18,207 nucleotides of DNA, taken from NCBI GenBank assembly GCA_964348755.1, contig CAYGDW010000059.1, positions 1-18,207 on the forward strand. The letters run 5' to 3'. The position numbers were made by a program, and so were the translations under genes. Under the pieces are notes generated by a model that saw only the letters and a list, made by a program, of their open reading frames with translations, was not told the DNA's origin and did no database searches. The first letter of the stretch is position 1, and each line of letters starts with the position of its first letter. The stretch comes from UBA7960 sp964348755. GTDB lineage: Bacteria > Bacteroidota > Bacteroidia > Bacteroidales > UBA7960. Positions 8,687 to 15,139 of this stretch are shown in pieces.

Positions 8687-9265
8687 TTACCCGCCTTCCA
8701 CCCAATTCCTGAGTATAAGCTTTCCAACAGGAGTCATTACACTTTCGGGATGAAACTGCACCCCATGCACATCGAGGTTTTTGTGTTGCAATGCCATAAT
8801 GTTTCCCAAATCATCAACGGCGGTAATTTCAAGTTCGTTCGGAAAAGTATTTGTATCGGATACCCATGAGTGGTATCGGCCGGTTTCGAAAACAAAGGGA
8901 CAGTTTCTAAAAAGAATGGCCTCGGGCATAACCACTTTTGCCGGAACGACTTTTCCGTGAAGCACCTGGCTCAGGTTTTTGAGCCGACCTCCGAATACCT
9001 CAGTAATGGCCTGATGCCCCAGACAAACACCAAGTATGCTTTTGTGGCCGGCGCAGCGCCTTATAAGGTTGCATGCAATACCAGCCTCTGAGGGCAATCC
9101 AGGTCCTGGCGAAATTACGATCTTATCAAAAATGGAAGCCGCCTCCAAACTGATTTGGTCGTTGCGATGCACTTCCAAAGTGTAACCCCCTGGCAAAATG
9201 CTCTCAACAATGTGAAACAGGTTGAAGGTGAATGAATCGTAATTATCTAAAATCAGTATTTTCAT
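8687..9265 (-). CDS. pabA: Glutamine amidotransferase subunit, PabA/TrpG type
   Basis: This is a class I glutamine amidotransferase that hydrolyses glutamine and passes ammonia to a chorismate-using partner. Its 192 residues are the normal length. Motifs in order are DNYDSFTFNL (7-16), ISPGPGLPSEAG (oxyanion region, 51-62), GVCLGHQAI with nucleophile Cys81, and VQFHPES with His172 and Glu174 completing the triad. The sequence cannot firmly separate aminodeoxychorismate synthase (folate) from anthranilate synthase (tryptophan). No trpE, pabB or other trp gene is present in the window. Being alone favours the folate or dual-use assignment. It is tail-to-tail with murF-alr (99 bases between stops) and divergent from ridA. 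Confidence 0.88.
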   Translation of the reverse strand: MKILILDNYDSFTFNLFHIVESILPGGYTLEVHRNDQISLEAASIFDKIVISPGPGLPSEAGIACNLIRRCAGHKSILGVCLGHQAITEVFGGRLKNLSQVLHGKVVPAKVVMPEAILFRNCPFVFETGRYHSWVSDTNTFPNELEITAVDDLGNIMALQHKNLDVHGVQFHPESVMTPVGKLILRNWVEGG

Positions 9266-9323
9266 AATCCCGTGTAAAGTTCGTAATAAATTTCATGGCG
9301 AACATGCTTAAAATTAAATGCTG

Positions 9324-9407
9324 GGTTTTACGCGGAGGCCGGGGAGTTTCCAGGCAACGCCCACAACGAAATTTGCTTTGCGCCCTGTGCGAGAACTGGT
9401 TTTACGC
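9324..9407. repeat. Pair of 10-bp direct repeats in the pabA-ridA spacer
   Basis: GGTTTTACGC occurs at 9324-9333 and again at 9398-9407, 74 bases apart. The second copy overlaps the putative -33 element of the ridA promoter. The pair could be binding sites for a regulator of the divergent genes, or coincidence. Confidence 0.3.
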
Positions 9408-9431
9408 TCCAGAAATTATTCATTACATTTG
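9401..9431 (+). promoter_or_regulatory. Candidate Bacteroidota promoter of ridA
   Basis: TTTA at 9401-9404 is a three-of-four -33 match. A 19-base spacer and an exact -7 match, TACATTTG (9424-9431), follow. The -7 box ends 34 bases before the ridA ATG, which fits a short leader. Matches and spacing agree with the known consensus of the phylum. Confidence 0.5.
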
Positions 9432-9465
9432 CCTGTAAAGTAACGAAACAAATAAAAACCCAGCA

Positions 9466-9843
9466 ATGAAAACCATTATCAACACACCCAATGCGCCTGC
9501 ACCGGTAGGTCCATACAATCAGGCAGTACTTATAAACGGAACCCTTTATGTTTCTGGCCAGATTCCCATAGACCCTTCGCTAGGCATGGTGCCCAAGGGC
9601 GATGTGCAGGCTCACACCCTGCAGGTAATGAAAAACCTCGAAGCTATTCTGAATGCTGCAGGCATGGACTTTTCGAATATTGTAAAGACCAGCATTTTTC
9701 TGAAGGATATGCACGACTTTCCGAAAGTAAACGAAATATATGCCCAATTTTTCAAATCAAACTTCCCTGCCCGCGAAACCGTTCAGGTAGCAGCACTACC
9801 CCTGTTTGTTGATGTAGAGATAAGTTGCATTGCAATGCATTAA
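9466..9843 (+). CDS. ridA: RidA-family enamine/imine deaminase
   Basis: RidA hydrolyses reactive enamines and imines such as 2-aminoacrylate, a by-product of PLP-dependent serine/threonine dehydratases that otherwise inactivates PLP enzymes. The 125-residue length is typical of this trimeric cytoplasmic protein. Family motifs are APAPVGPYNQAV near the N-terminus, LYVSGQIPIDP (28-37), the KTSIFLKDMHDFPKVNEIY core, and FPARETVQVAALP. Arg103 corresponds to the catalytic Arg105 of E. coli RidA and Glu118 to Glu120. The E. coli Cys107 position is Thr here; that cysteine is not essential in the family, so activity is not in doubt. The gene has its own candidate promoter and precedes comM by 69 bases; read-through is possible because no strong terminator is visible. 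Confidence 0.94.
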   Translation: MKTIINTPNAPAPVGPYNQAVLINGTLYVSGQIPIDPSLGMVPKGDVQAHTLQVMKNLEAILNAAGMDFSNIVKTSIFLKDMHDFPKVNEIYAQFFKSNFPARETVQVAALPLFVDVEISCIAMH

Positions 9844-9858
9844 TTGGCTTTGGTTGTG

Positions 9859-9888
9859 TTTGTTTTTTAACAAAAAACCGTATTTTTA
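9859..9888 (+). promoter_or_regulatory. Candidate promoter of comM
   Basis: TTTG at 9859-9862, an 18-base spacer and TATTTTTA at 9881-9888 (seven of eight against TAnnTTTG) make a plausible Bacteroidota promoter. The -7 box ends 24 bases before the ATG. The box lies inside an imperfect inverted repeat (9878-9903). Confidence 0.42.
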
Positions 9889-9903
9889 GATTCTAAAAAA
9901 CGG
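9878..9903. repeat. Inverted repeat touching the comM ribosome-binding site
   Basis: The left arm, 9878-9890, and the right arm, 9892-9903 (TCTAAAAAACGG), pair over 12 positions with a single bulged A at 9882. The right arm ends on the first Gs of GGGAGG (9902-9907). As DNA it could be an operator over the -7 box; as RNA it could affect access to the ribosome-binding site if transcription starts upstream. No T tract follows it on the plus strand, so a terminator for ridA is unlikely. Confidence 0.4.
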
Positions 9904-9907
9904 GAGG
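9902..9907 (+). promoter_or_regulatory. Strong Shine-Dalgarno site of comM
   Basis: GGGAGG lies five bases before ATG 9913 and fixes that start. Most genes in this window lack such a site, as expected in Bacteroidota, so this one stands out. Confidence 0.65.
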
Positions 9908-9912
9908 CAACA

Positions 9913-11454
9913 ATGCTTGTAAAGACCTTTGGAAGCGCGGTGTATGGGGTAAGTGCCACCACCATTACAGTAGAAGTTGATGTGGGGCAGGGTGTAAACT
10001 TTTTTATGGTAGGCCTGCCCGACAGTGCCGTAAAAGAGAGTCATCAACGTATTGATACTGCACTGAAGCATAACGGTTTAAAGATTCCAGGCAAGCGAAT
10101 TGTTGTGAATATGGCTCCAGCAGATATACGGAAGGAGGGATCTGCGTACGACCTCACCATTGCCATTGGCATTTTGGCTGCAAGTGGTCAGATTGGTGCC
10201 GAAAAGGTTGGCCAATACATTATAATGGGCGAGCTTTCGCTCGATGGCAGCCTTCAACCCATTAAAGGCGCCCTACCCATTGCCATCAAAGCACGAGAAG
10301 AAGGTTTTAAGGGTTTTATACTTCCGGCTCAAAATGCCCGCGAAGCTGCTGTTGTTAACAAACTCGAGGTGCATGGTATAGAAAATATAAGGCAGGTCAT
10401 TGATTTTTTCAATGGCCAGGCTGGTCTTGAAACGACAGAAGTGAACACTCGCGAAGAGTTTTTTTCAAAACTCAACGATTACGAGTTCGATTTTGCCGAT
10501 GTGAAGGGCCAGGTAAACATAAAACGCGCCTTTGAGGTAGCGGCAGCCGGTGGTCACAACCTGATAATGATTGGTCCGCCAGGTGCCGGCAAAACCATGC
10601 TTGCCAAACGACTTCCCGGCATATTGCCTCCGCCCACTCTAAAGGAAGCCCTTGAAACCACCAAGATACACAGCGTTGCGGGCCGGCTTGGCAAGAATGC
10701 CTCACTGCTGCCTGTCAGGCCATTCCGCAGTCCGCATCATACCATTTCTGATGTAGCCCTTGTGGGTGGCGGATCCTTTCCGCAACCTGGCGAAATAAGC
10801 CTGGCGCATAACGGAGTATTGTTTTTGGACGAGCTGCCTGAGTTTAAGCGCACAGTGCTTGAGGTGCTTCGCCAGCCGCTCGAAGACCGGGTAATGACCG
10901 TAAGCCGAGCAAAATTCAGCGTGCAGTATCCGGCAAGTTTTATGCTGGTAGCTTCAATGAATCCTTGCCCCTGCGGGTTTTACAACCACCCTGAAAAAGA
11001 ATGCGTTTGCGGGGCAGGAGTAGTGCAAAAATACCTGAACCGAATTTCAGGGCCACTTTTAGATCGTATCGATATACATGTGGAAGTTACCCCGGTGCCA
11101 TTTAAGGAATTGAGCCAAATAAAACCTTCAGAAAAAAGCGCAGAAATACGCGAGCGTGTTATCAGAGCCCGCGAAATACAGGAGGAACGTTACCAGCAAT
11201 TCGACGGCATTTACTGCAACTCGCAAATGAACTCCAAAATGCTGCGCGAGGTATGCCGCATAGATAATGCCGGAGCTTTACTGCTTAAAACTGCCATGGA
11301 AAAACTCGACCTTTCGGCAAGGGCCTACGACCGCATACTTAAGGTGTCCAGAACCATAGCCGACCTGGACAGCAAACCCGATATCAAGCCGGAGCATCTG
11401 GCCGAAGCAATACATTACCGCAGCCTCGACCGCGAAAGTTGGGCAAACAACTAA
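9913..11454 (+). CDS. comM: ComM/YifB-family AAA+ ATPase (Mg-chelatase-like)
   Basis: This AAA+ ATPase belongs to the YifB/ComM family. In naturally transformable bacteria ComM is a hexameric helicase that promotes branch migration during DNA integration; elsewhere the role is less clear. The 513-residue length is typical. Residues 1 to about 165 form the ChlI-like N-terminal domain (KTFGSAVYGVSATTITVEVD, VGLPDSAVKESHQRI). The AAA+ core follows, with Walker A GPPGAGKT (221-228, Lys227) and Walker B VLFLDE (Asp306-Glu307). A C-x-C ... C-x-C cluster (Cys352, 354, 364, 366 in NPCPCGFYNHPEKECVCG) is characteristic of the family and may bind metal. The C-terminal Mg-chelatase domain carries LDRIDIHVEV and LSARAYDRILKVSRTIADL. 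The start is set by a strong GGGAGG. Convergent with the next gene, with 23 bases between stops. Confidence 0.95.
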   Translation: MLVKTFGSAVYGVSATTITVEVDVGQGVNFFMVGLPDSAVKESHQRIDTALKHNGLKIPGKRIVVNMAPADIRKEGSAYDLTIAIGILAASGQIGAEKVGQYIIMGELSLDGSLQPIKGALPIAIKAREEGFKGFILPAQNAREAAVVNKLEVHGIENIRQVIDFFNGQAGLETTEVNTREEFFSKLNDYEFDFADVKGQVNIKRAFEVAAAGGHNLIMIGPPGAGKTMLAKRLPGILPPPTLKEALETTKIHSVAGRLGKNASLLPVRPFRSPHHTISDVALVGGGSFPQPGEISLAHNGVLFLDELPEFKRTVLEVLRQPLEDRVMTVSRAKFSVQYPASFMLVASMNPCPCGFYNHPEKECVCGAGVVQKYLNRISGPLLDRIDIHVEVTPVPFKELSQIKPSEKSAEIRERVIRAREIQEERYQQFDGIYCNSQMNSKMLREVCRIDNAGALLLKTAMEKLDLSARAYDRILKVSRTIADLDSKPDIKPEHLAEAIHYRSLDRESWANN

Positions 11455-11477
11455 AAGATCTTCTCCGAAAGGGGCAA

Positions 11478-11801
11478 TTATAAAGGATGGCGCCGGGTGT
11501 AAGCCCAAACATTGAAGTAGCTGCCATCGGCGGTGCGCACGGTTAGCTTCTCGCGCTGGTAAACAGTAGGAATTTCTTCCCATTGGTCGGCCTTTTCGAG
11601 CTGTTGGGGTGTAAGTTGAAGCACCGACCCTTCGACCAACTTGCCCTCTGATGGTAAGATATATGGAAAATTCTTACTTTTGATAAGAACCCAATCTTTA
11701 AGGACAGCTTTCGAAAAAACTGGCAAGCTTTGGCCGAACAATTCTTTCTGGGTCTGCCGTTTTAAAAGCGATCCGTATGCAAACACCTTGTGGAGTATCA
11801 T
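11478..11801 (-). CDS. Gamma-glutamylcyclotransferase-like (AIG2-type) protein
   Basis: A 107-residue protein resembling the gamma-glutamylcyclotransferase/AIG2-like fold. The N-terminal HKVFAYGSLLKR carries the YGSL substrate-binding loop. VEGSVLQLTPQQLEKADQWE followed by YQREKLTVR matches the usual G-x-L-Y-x-L ... LD-x-x-E ... Y-x-R pattern, and NVWAYTRR gives the final strand. Members cyclise gamma-glutamyl amines or release 5-oxoproline, but most small bacterial members have no known substrate. I chose ATG 11801 because YGSL then begins close to the N-terminus as in the family, and because a candidate promoter lies just upstream. The open frame extends to 11912, but that extra segment is atypical and overlies the promoter. 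Confidence 0.75.
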   Translation of the reverse strand: MILHKVFAYGSLLKRQTQKELFGQSLPVFSKAVLKDWVLIKSKNFPYILPSEGKLVEGSVLQLTPQQLEKADQWEEIPTVYQREKLTVRTADGSYFNVWAYTRRHPL

Positions 11802-11840
11802 GATTATCAGCTGTTTGAGCAAAAAATGGGATGTGAGGTT

Positions 11841-11873
11841 TAAAGTTAAACAATTTCTCATCAATTTGTCAAA
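11841..11873 (-). promoter_or_regulatory. Candidate promoter of the AIG2-like gene
   Basis: Read on the minus strand, TTTG (11873-11870), a 21-base spacer and TAACTTTA (11848-11841; seven of eight against TAnnTTTG) fit the Bacteroidota consensus. Transcription would start about 30 bases before ATG 11801. This argues against the longer open frame that begins at 11912. Confidence 0.42.
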
Positions 11874-11941
11874 AAAAAGGCTGGTTACCGATTTTTTGCC
11901 CCTTAAATTCATTTTAAAGCGGGGATTAAGCGCTAATTTGT

Positions 11942-11949
11942 TATTTTTG
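11942..11949 (+). promoter_or_regulatory. Candidate -7 element of the polyamine dehydrogenase gene
   Basis: TATTTTTG fits TAnnTTTG exactly and ends 44 bases before ATG 11994. No convincing -33 TTTG is seen at 19-21 bases upstream, so the call rests on the -7 box and its position in a divergent spacer. Confidence 0.38.
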
Positions 11950-11993
11950 CCATCTGTATATTACTCATTAGCAAATCAACTAAACCTGAAAAG

Positions 11994-13193
11994 ATGAGCA
12001 AAGTATTGATAATAGGAGCTGGCGGGGTAGGCAATGTGGTAACCCGCAAATGTGCTGCTGTGCCCGAGGTTTTTTCTGACATTATGCTGGCCAGCCGCAC
12101 CCTGGAAAAATGCGACCAGATAGCCCGCGACATTGGTGGCGACCGTGTAAAAACAGCACAGGTCGATGCCGACAATGTGCCCGAATTGGTTGACCTGATA
12201 AATAAATTCAGGCCCGATATGGTTATAAACGTTGCCTTGCCATACCAGGATCTTACAATTATGGAGGCCTGCCTCGAAACCAAAACCCATTACCTTGATA
12301 CAGCGAACTACGAACCCCGCGATGTGGCAAAGTTTGAATACAGTTGGCAGTGGGCATATCACGACCGCTTTAAGGATGCAGGGATAATGGCAATACTTGG
12401 CTGCGGTTTCGACCCGGGTGTAACCGGCGTTTTTACAGCTTATGCCGCAAAGCATTATTTCGATGAAATTCATTACCTCGATATTGTTGATTGCAATGCC
12501 GGCGACCACGGTAAAGCATTTGCAACCAACTTTAATCCAGAGATCAACATTCGTGAAATTACTCAAAATGGCCGCTATTGGGAAAATGGGCAATGGGTTG
12601 AAACCAAACCACTTGAAATTCATAAGGAAATCGAATACCCCGAAATTGGGCACAGAGATTCATTTCTTTTGTTTCACGAGGAGCTTGAATCGCTTGTTAA
12701 ACATTTTCCAACCCTTAAAAGGGCCCGCTTCTGGATGACATTCGGAAAACAATATATAAACTACCTCAATGTATTGCAGGAAGTCGGAATGACCAGCATA
12801 AAACCGGTAAACTTTAAAGGTATGGATATTGTTCCGCTCGAGTTTCTGAAAGCTGTGCTTCCGGAGCCATCCTCACTTGGCGAGGGTTATAAAGGGCAAA
12901 CTTCAATAGGTTGCCAAATTCGAGGAATTAAGAATGGAAAAGAGCGCACTTATTATGTTTGGAACAATACCGAGCACGCTGCTGCTTATCGCGATGTAAA
13001 AGCACAGGCAATAAGCTATACCACTGGAGTCCCGGCCATGATTGGGGCAATGATGGGACTAACCGGTAAATGGACCGGCAAAGGTGTATTCAACGTGGAG
13101 CAATTCGATCCCGATCCGTTTATGAAAGCGCTGTCGGTTTATGGCCTCCCATGGCACGAGCGCATTGATGAAACATTACCCGTGGAAGAATAG
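11994..13193 (+). CDS. Carboxynorspermidine/carboxyspermidine dehydrogenase
   Basis: This saccharopine-dehydrogenase-family protein is best read as the enzyme that reductively condenses aspartate-semialdehyde with putrescine or diaminopropane to give carboxyspermidine or carboxynorspermidine, using NADPH. It is 399 residues long and cytoplasmic. The N-terminal Rossmann motif is VLIIGAGGVGNVV (GAGGVG at 8-13). The family motifs VINVALPYQDLTIMEAC, THYLDTANYE and GCGFDPGVTGVF are present, and the C-terminus has TTGVPAMIGAMMG. The family also includes true saccharopine dehydrogenases, but the matching decarboxylase (nspC) lies downstream on the same strand, which makes the polyamine role much more likely. 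The two genes are separated by 455 bases that hold a decayed gene, so whether they still share a transcript is open. Confidence 0.88.
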   Translation: MSKVLIIGAGGVGNVVTRKCAAVPEVFSDIMLASRTLEKCDQIARDIGGDRVKTAQVDADNVPELVDLINKFRPDMVINVALPYQDLTIMEACLETKTHYLDTANYEPRDVAKFEYSWQWAYHDRFKDAGIMAILGCGFDPGVTGVFTAYAAKHYFDEIHYLDIVDCNAGDHGKAFATNFNPEINIREITQNGRYWENGQWVETKPLEIHKEIEYPEIGHRDSFLLFHEELESLVKHFPTLKRARFWMTFGKQYINYLNVLQEVGMTSIKPVNFKGMDIVPLEFLKAVLPEPSSLGEGYKGQTSIGCQIRGIKNGKERTYYVWNNTEHAAAYRDVKAQAISYTTGVPAMIGAMMGLTGKWTGKGVFNVEQFDPDPFMKALSVYGLPWHERIDETLPVEE

Positions 13194-13626
13194 GGGTTAT
13201 TGATAATTAATTCACCCATTGATTTGTTAATTCTTGTTTTTCAATTTTTTAAAAATGAAAGCTGGAGTTACAAAAAAAATAAAAGCCTGGATTTTGCAAT
13301 TCGGAGTCTAGGTTCGTACCGCTTTCTCATTAAAAAAAAATGAATTTATCATCACCAGGCATTTTTTAAAAGCAGGGACTGCAATTGGTGCATTAGTAAG
13401 CGAGACAAAGTATGCTGAGAGTGGTTTGGATTTCATCCATAATATGTCAATTCCACTGTAAGAATAAAAGGAAATCCTAATTTGGTCGGAATAGTTTATT
13501 AAAACAGGCATAATTGATCAAAACTTATATGATAGCCTTAACGCTGATGCTGTTGAATAAATGAAGGTGCTAACGGCCATTATCATCAAAGAAAAGAGAA
13601 TTTGTTAAAAAATAATCCCTAACCCC
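13193..13626. repeat. Short inverted repeat bracketing the pseudogene block
   Basis: GGGGTTA (13193-13199, starting on the last base of the dehydrogenase stop codon) is the reverse complement of TAACCCC (13620-13626). The two 7-bp copies bracket the AT-rich block with the decayed gene. They could be worn ends of an inserted segment, but 7 bp over 434 bp can arise by chance. No target-site duplication is evident. Confidence 0.2.
13255..13608 (+). pseudogene. Decayed four-helix-bundle protein gene
   Basis: Translating this stretch in one frame through stop codons gives about 117 residues that match the four-helix-bundle (S23/23S rRNA intervening-sequence protein) family along its length. Recognisable parts are KKNEFIITRHFLKAGTAIGA (family: EFVLSKQLLRSGTSIGAN), then DFIHNMSIPL, a conserved Trp (ILIW), and KTGIIDQNLYDSLNADAVE, then MKVLTAIIIK. 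Five stops interrupt it: TAG at 13309, TAA at 13459, TAA at 13465, TAG at 13492 and TAA at 13558, before the natural TAA at 13606. No frameshift is needed, and the length equals that of intact relatives (about 115-120 residues). The first 25 codons align more weakly. The family's function is not established; members occur as stand-alone genes and inside rRNA intervening sequences. Neighbouring genes use TAA and TAG as ordinary stops, so recoding is unlikely. The identification rests on remembered family consensus, not on a search. Confidence 0.85.
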
Positions 13627-13648
13627 TTACCCCATATCACTTTAAAAG

Positions 13649-14800
13649 ATGAGCATCGATTTTAACAAGGTTCCTTCGCCCAGCTTTGTGCTTGACGAAA
13701 CACTTTTGCAGATAAACCTGGAGATACTGAAGCTGGTGCAGGAAGAGGCGGGCATAGAGATTATTTGCGCCTTAAAGGGCTATTCTATGTGGAGTACTTT
13801 TCCATTGCTTTCGAATTACCTAAAAGGTGCCACAGCAAGTTCGCTAAACGAAGCCCGCCTTATTTATGAGGAAATGGGGGTTAAAGCCCATACCTATTGT
13901 CCTGTTTTTTTTGAAAATGAGTTTGAACAGATACTACATTACAGCAGCCATATTTCGTTCAACTCATTGAGCCAGTTTGAGCGCTATAAGGATCGGGTTA
14001 AATCGTTTCATGAGCCGGTTTCAATGGGATTGCGCATCAACCCTGAATATTCGGAGGTTGAAACTGAACTTTACAATCCGGCAATGCCTGGCTCGCGCCT
14101 AGGTATTACAGCCGATTTGCTTGGAAACAAGCTGCCCCAAGGCATTGATGGTCTGCACTTTCATGTGCTGTGCGAGAACGACAGCTATGTGCTTGAGCGC
14201 ACCCTTGAGCAGGTTGAAAAAAGGTTCGGACACCTGATCAAACAGGCCAAATGGTTCAATATGGGCGGAGGCCACCACATTACCCGCAAGGATTATGATG
14301 TAAAGCATTTGGTGGGCTTGTTGCGTCGCTTCAAAAAAAGGTATCCCAACCTTGAAACCATTATTCTTGAACCGGGCGAGGCCATAGGCTGGCAAACAGG
14401 TTACCTGGTTTCAACAGTTCAGGATGTCATTGAAAATAAAGGCATTAAAATAGCAATGCTCGATGTGAGCTTTTCTGCCCACATGCCCGATTGCCTCGAA
14501 ATGCCATATAAACCCAAAGTGCTCGGGGCAACCGATGCCATTGAAGGCAAGCCGGTTTACCGTCTTGGCGGAGGAACATGCCTTGCCGGCGATTACATGG
14601 GCATGGGCGATTACAGTTTCGGTAACGACCTGAAAGTGGGCGATAAGGTGGTATTCGACGATATGATACATTACACCATGGTGAAAACCACATTCTTCAA
14701 TGGTGTTAAACATCCTTCCATTGGAATCTGGAAAAGCAATGGCGAATTTGAGCTGCTTCGCCAGTTTGGTTATTATGAATATAAAGACAAGCTGTCCTGA
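13649..14800 (+). CDS. nspC: Carboxynorspermidine/carboxyspermidine decarboxylase
   Basis: This PLP-dependent, fold-type III (alanine-racemase-like) decarboxylase removes the carboxyl group from carboxynorspermidine or carboxyspermidine, giving norspermidine or spermidine. It is the last step of the route begun by the dehydrogenase upstream. The 383-residue length is typical. The PLP lysine is Lys43 in ICALKGYSMW; GLRINPEYSEVE, FHVLCENDSYVLE, FNMGGGHHITRKDYD and ILEPGEAIGW are family signatures. The catalytic-Cys segment near the C-terminus is GGGTCLAGDYMGMGDYSF. Sequence does not decide between the two polyamine products; spermidine is the more usual one in Bacteroidota with this pair. No good -7/-33 promoter is visible just upstream. 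The end converges with the LapA-domain gene (10 bases between stops) with no hairpin terminator. Confidence 0.92.
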   Translation: MSIDFNKVPSPSFVLDETLLQINLEILKLVQEEAGIEIICALKGYSMWSTFPLLSNYLKGATASSLNEARLIYEEMGVKAHTYCPVFFENEFEQILHYSSHISFNSLSQFERYKDRVKSFHEPVSMGLRINPEYSEVETELYNPAMPGSRLGITADLLGNKLPQGIDGLHFHVLCENDSYVLERTLEQVEKRFGHLIKQAKWFNMGGGHHITRKDYDVKHLVGLLRRFKKRYPNLETIILEPGEAIGWQTGYLVSTVQDVIENKGIKIAMLDVSFSAHMPDCLEMPYKPKVLGATDAIEGKPVYRLGGGTCLAGDYMGMGDYSFGNDLKVGDKVVFDDMIHYTMVKTTFFNGVKHPSIGIWKSNGEFELLRQFGYYEYKDKLS

Positions 14801-14810
14801 CCTTACCGCC

Positions 14811-15080
14811 TTAGGAACCGCCTAATCCATTTGCGCCATTTGTTTTATCCGCAACCTTTCTGGCTTTGCGCACCTGGCGCAGGTATTCAAATAACCATCC
14901 TGCAATGAATCCAATGCCTAATAAAGCCATGAAAATGATAAATGTGCGGCCAACCAACATAAAGCCCAGTAAATTGATCTCTATTGGCGCGCGGTTTTGA
15001 AAAATGAAGATCCCAACTAAAACCGCAATAATCCCATAAAGAACCAATAAAATGGTTGTTGAATTCTTTTGTTTTGCCAT
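14811..15080 (-). CDS. Small LapA-domain (DUF1049) membrane protein
   Basis: An 89-residue inner-membrane protein of the lipopolysaccharide-assembly-protein-A domain type. Residues about 10-27 (ILLVLYGIIAVLVGIFIF) and 42-62 (VGRTFIIFMALLGIGFIAGW) are two membrane helices. Between them QNRAPIEINLLGF is the family hallmark. A basic segment (RQVRKARK) follows, predicting a cytoplasmic C-terminal tail. In E. coli LapA works with LapB in control of LPS synthesis, but this protein lacks a visible partner here, so only the domain is assigned. It lies 59 bases downstream of the DUF819 gene on the same strand and may be co-transcribed. Confidence 0.8.
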   Translation of the reverse strand: MAKQKNSTTILLVLYGIIAVLVGIFIFQNRAPIEINLLGFMLVGRTFIIFMALLGIGFIAGWLFEYLRQVRKARKVADKTNGANGLGGS

Positions 15081-15139
15081 GGGAAATGATCAGTATTAAG
15101 TTCTGTTTTTTTGAACTTTAATTTTTTGGATAAAAGCTT

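Noticed and set aside
9295..9438. 47-codon open frame in the pabA-ridA spacer with four cysteines, including a C-x-x-C (CALC)
   Set aside because: It overlaps the candidate ridA promoter, has no ribosome-binding site, rare composition (many Arg and Trp) and no recognised family. An open frame of this size in a G+C-richer spacer is expected by chance.
9862..9878. GTTTTTT-AAC-AAAAAAC inverted repeat after ridA as a terminator
   Set aside because: The stem is almost entirely A-T pairs and no T tract follows, so it should not terminate efficiently.
11802..11912. 37-codon N-terminal extension of the AIG2-like gene
   Set aside because: The family motif YGSL normally lies near the N-terminus, and a good TTFG-like -33 (TTTG) and -7 pair on the minus strand falls inside the extension. 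ATG 11801 is the better start.
13255..13608. Stop-codon reassignment or readthrough as an explanation for the interrupted frame
   Set aside because: TAA and TAG both interrupt the frame, while every neighbouring gene uses TAA, TAG or TGA as a normal stop and has no internal ones. Ordinary pseudogene decay explains it.
15098..15118. AAGTTC/GAACTT hairpin between DUF819 and LapA genes
   Set aside because: The stem is 6 bp with a 9-base loop and no following T tract in the minus-strand direction. Chance is the simpler explanation.
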